From assembly GCA_018830605.1 (NCBI GenBank), contig JAHJRZ010000022.1:1-13084 (forward strand): DNA of 13,084 nucleotides. The letters run 5' to 3'. The position numbers and the translations under genes were made by a program. This stretch comes from Patescibacteria group bacterium. GTDB taxonomy: Bacteria > Patescibacteriota > UBA1384 > JAHJRZ01. Position 1 is the first letter of the stretch; every line of letters begins with the position of its first letter. Under the pieces are notes generated by a model. It did not search any database. It was not told where the DNA came from and saw only the letters and a program-made list of their open reading frames with translations. Shown one piece after another: positions 12,378-13,084 of this stretch.

Positions 12378-13084
12378 ATGAAAATTGTTGGAAAATTATT
12401 TTGTTTTTTGGCTATTTTGGTATTTTTTTCTCTGCCTGCTAATAGTTATGCTTATATTAGCCAAACAAATAGCAGCGCTTATCTAGTCATTGGTCAGGCC
12501 GATTTTATCTCGAATTCGGCTAATCAAGGAGGAGGGATTTCTGCGAAGGGGCTGGATAAGCCGATTGGGGTTAACGTATATAATTCAAAAATGTTTATTG
12601 CCGAAGGGTCCAACAACCGCGTTATTATTTTCAACTCCATTCCCACCTCAAATAACGTCTCGGCTGACGTGGTCATCGGCCAAGCCGATATGACTTCGGG
12701 AAGCGCCAACCAAGGGGGAGCAGTGGGGGCGAATACATTAGATACTCCGAGGATGGCTTATGTGTATAACAATAAGCTTTTTATTGTTGATAGAAATAAT
12801 CATCGCGTTTTAATTTTTAATTCTGTTCCCACCTCAAATAACGCCTCGGCCGATGTCGTTATTGGCCAACCGAATATGATTTCAAATTCCGCAAATCAAG
12901 GTTTGCCTAATCCGGCCGCCAATACATTAAGTAGCCCGCGTTCTGTTTTGGTTGCCGATGGCAAACTTATAATTTCTGACTGGGATAACAACCGCGTTAT
13001 TATTTTCAACTCCATTCCCACCTCAAATAACGTCTCGGCTGACGTGGTCATCGGCCAAGCCGATATGACTTCGGGAAGCGCCAA
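12378..13084 (+). CDS. Secreted NHL/beta-propeller-like repeat protein, C-terminus beyond window
   Basis: The frame is open from ATG 12378 to the window end (235 codons seen). Residues 1-25 are a signal peptide: MKIVGKLF, a hydrophobic core FLAILVFFSLPA, and a cleavage site after SYA. Then come four starts of a repeat of about 62 residues, marked by VIGQ at 37-40, 99-102, 161-164 and 224-227. Each unit reads VIGQAxF/M-x-S-x-S-A-N-Q-G, a variable spacer, L-x-x-P-x-x, a strand KLFIVD-type, then NNRVIIFNSIPTSNN. This N-x-R-V-x-x-F pattern is that of NHL-type propeller blades. It is likely exported and surface-associated. It starts 1 nt after the GT2 stop, so it may be co-transcribed and perhaps is a substrate of the surface glycosylation machinery (inference). 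Many Ser/Thr/Asn residues. Confidence 0.8.
   Translation, partial: MKIVGKLFCFLAILVFFSLPANSYAYISQTNSSAYLVIGQADFISNSANQGGGISAKGLDKPIGVNVYNSKMFIAEGSNNRVIIFNSIPTSNNVSADVVIGQADMTSGSANQGGAVGANTLDTPRMAYVYNNKLFIVDRNNHRVLIFNSVPTSNNASADVVIGQPNMISNSANQGLPNPAANTLSSPRSVLVADGKLIISDWDNNRVIIFNSIPTSNNVSADVVIGQADMTSGSA
12612..13084 (+). repeat. Perfect direct repeat of at least 98 bp inside the propeller gene
   Basis: Bases 12612-12709 and 12987-13084 are identical as far as the window runs (98 bp), 375 bp (two blades, 125 codons) apart. The intermediate blade (about 12798-12890) has clearly diverged. Perfect identity at DNA level between blades 2 and 4 points to a recent duplication or gene conversion. The repeat may continue past the window end. 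Confidence 0.9.

Noticed and set aside
12524..13084. Two minus-strand ORFs with identical starts (12524-12709, 12896-13084)
   Set aside because: Antisense reading of the repeated propeller blades; the identity only reflects the DNA repeat.
1..13084. CRISPR array, rRNA, tRNA, transposase genes
   Set aside because: No regular spacer-repeat array, no cloverleaf or rRNA conserved stretch, and no transposase motif was seen.

Overview
The window looks like a piece of a candidate-phylum (Patescibacteria/Parcubacteria-type) genome. This is an inference from several traits together: moderate AT richness, type IV pilus genes, a GtrA protein, a lipid-linked-sugar glycosyltransferase pair, genes that mostly lack Shine-Dalgarno sites, and AT-rich or palindromic repeats packed into nearly every intergenic gap. 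No rRNA, tRNA, transposase or CRISPR array was seen, so the taxonomic call rests on gene content and style.

Region by region. (1) 1-3171, minus strand: a type IV pilus operon. An open reading frame runs without a stop from an HU/IHF-like DNA-binding domain into a PilB/GspE assembly ATPase, and is followed by PilC (cut by the window edge). The HU part appears to start at a rare ATT codon behind a strong AGGAGG and would be missed by ATG/GTG/TTG gene callers. (2) 3190-3437: a divergent intergenic region with a 14-bp tandem repeat, a palindromic dispersed-type element and promoter-like sequences for both directions. (3) 3438-5429, plus strand: a small three-helix membrane protein and a membrane-bound processive family-2 glycosyltransferase. 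(4) 5430-8810: an accessory, more AT-rich, defence-like island. It has a 56-codon orphan ORF, a DNA methyltransferase with a neighbouring HNH-type restriction endonuclease (type II R-M system), a leader with hairpin and 21-codon ORF, a HEPN-motif protein (Rx4H, putative RNase), and a 58-aa AbrB/MazE-like DNA-binding protein. A 16-bp exact direct repeat (TGTAAGTATTATAATA) lies at both ends of the island. (5) 8948-12376: a cell-surface glycosylation block: GtrA flippase-like protein, a GT39/PMT-like polyprenyl-phosphate-sugar-dependent glycosyltransferase, and a DPM1/ALG5-like GT2 likely to make its lipid-linked donor. (6) 12378-13084: a secreted protein with NHL/beta-propeller-like repeats, cut by the window end, with a perfect DNA-level internal duplication of at least 98 bp.

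The pilus genes, the two membrane glycosyltransferase sets and the secreted propeller protein together describe a cell-surface gene neighbourhood, plausibly for attachment or envelope decoration, into which a defence module has been placed between two glycosyltransferase blocks. The observations most worth a second look are the HU-PilB in-frame fusion with its ATT start and A8 slippery run, the HEPN gene with its structured leader beside the R-M pair, and the repeat-bracketed island.
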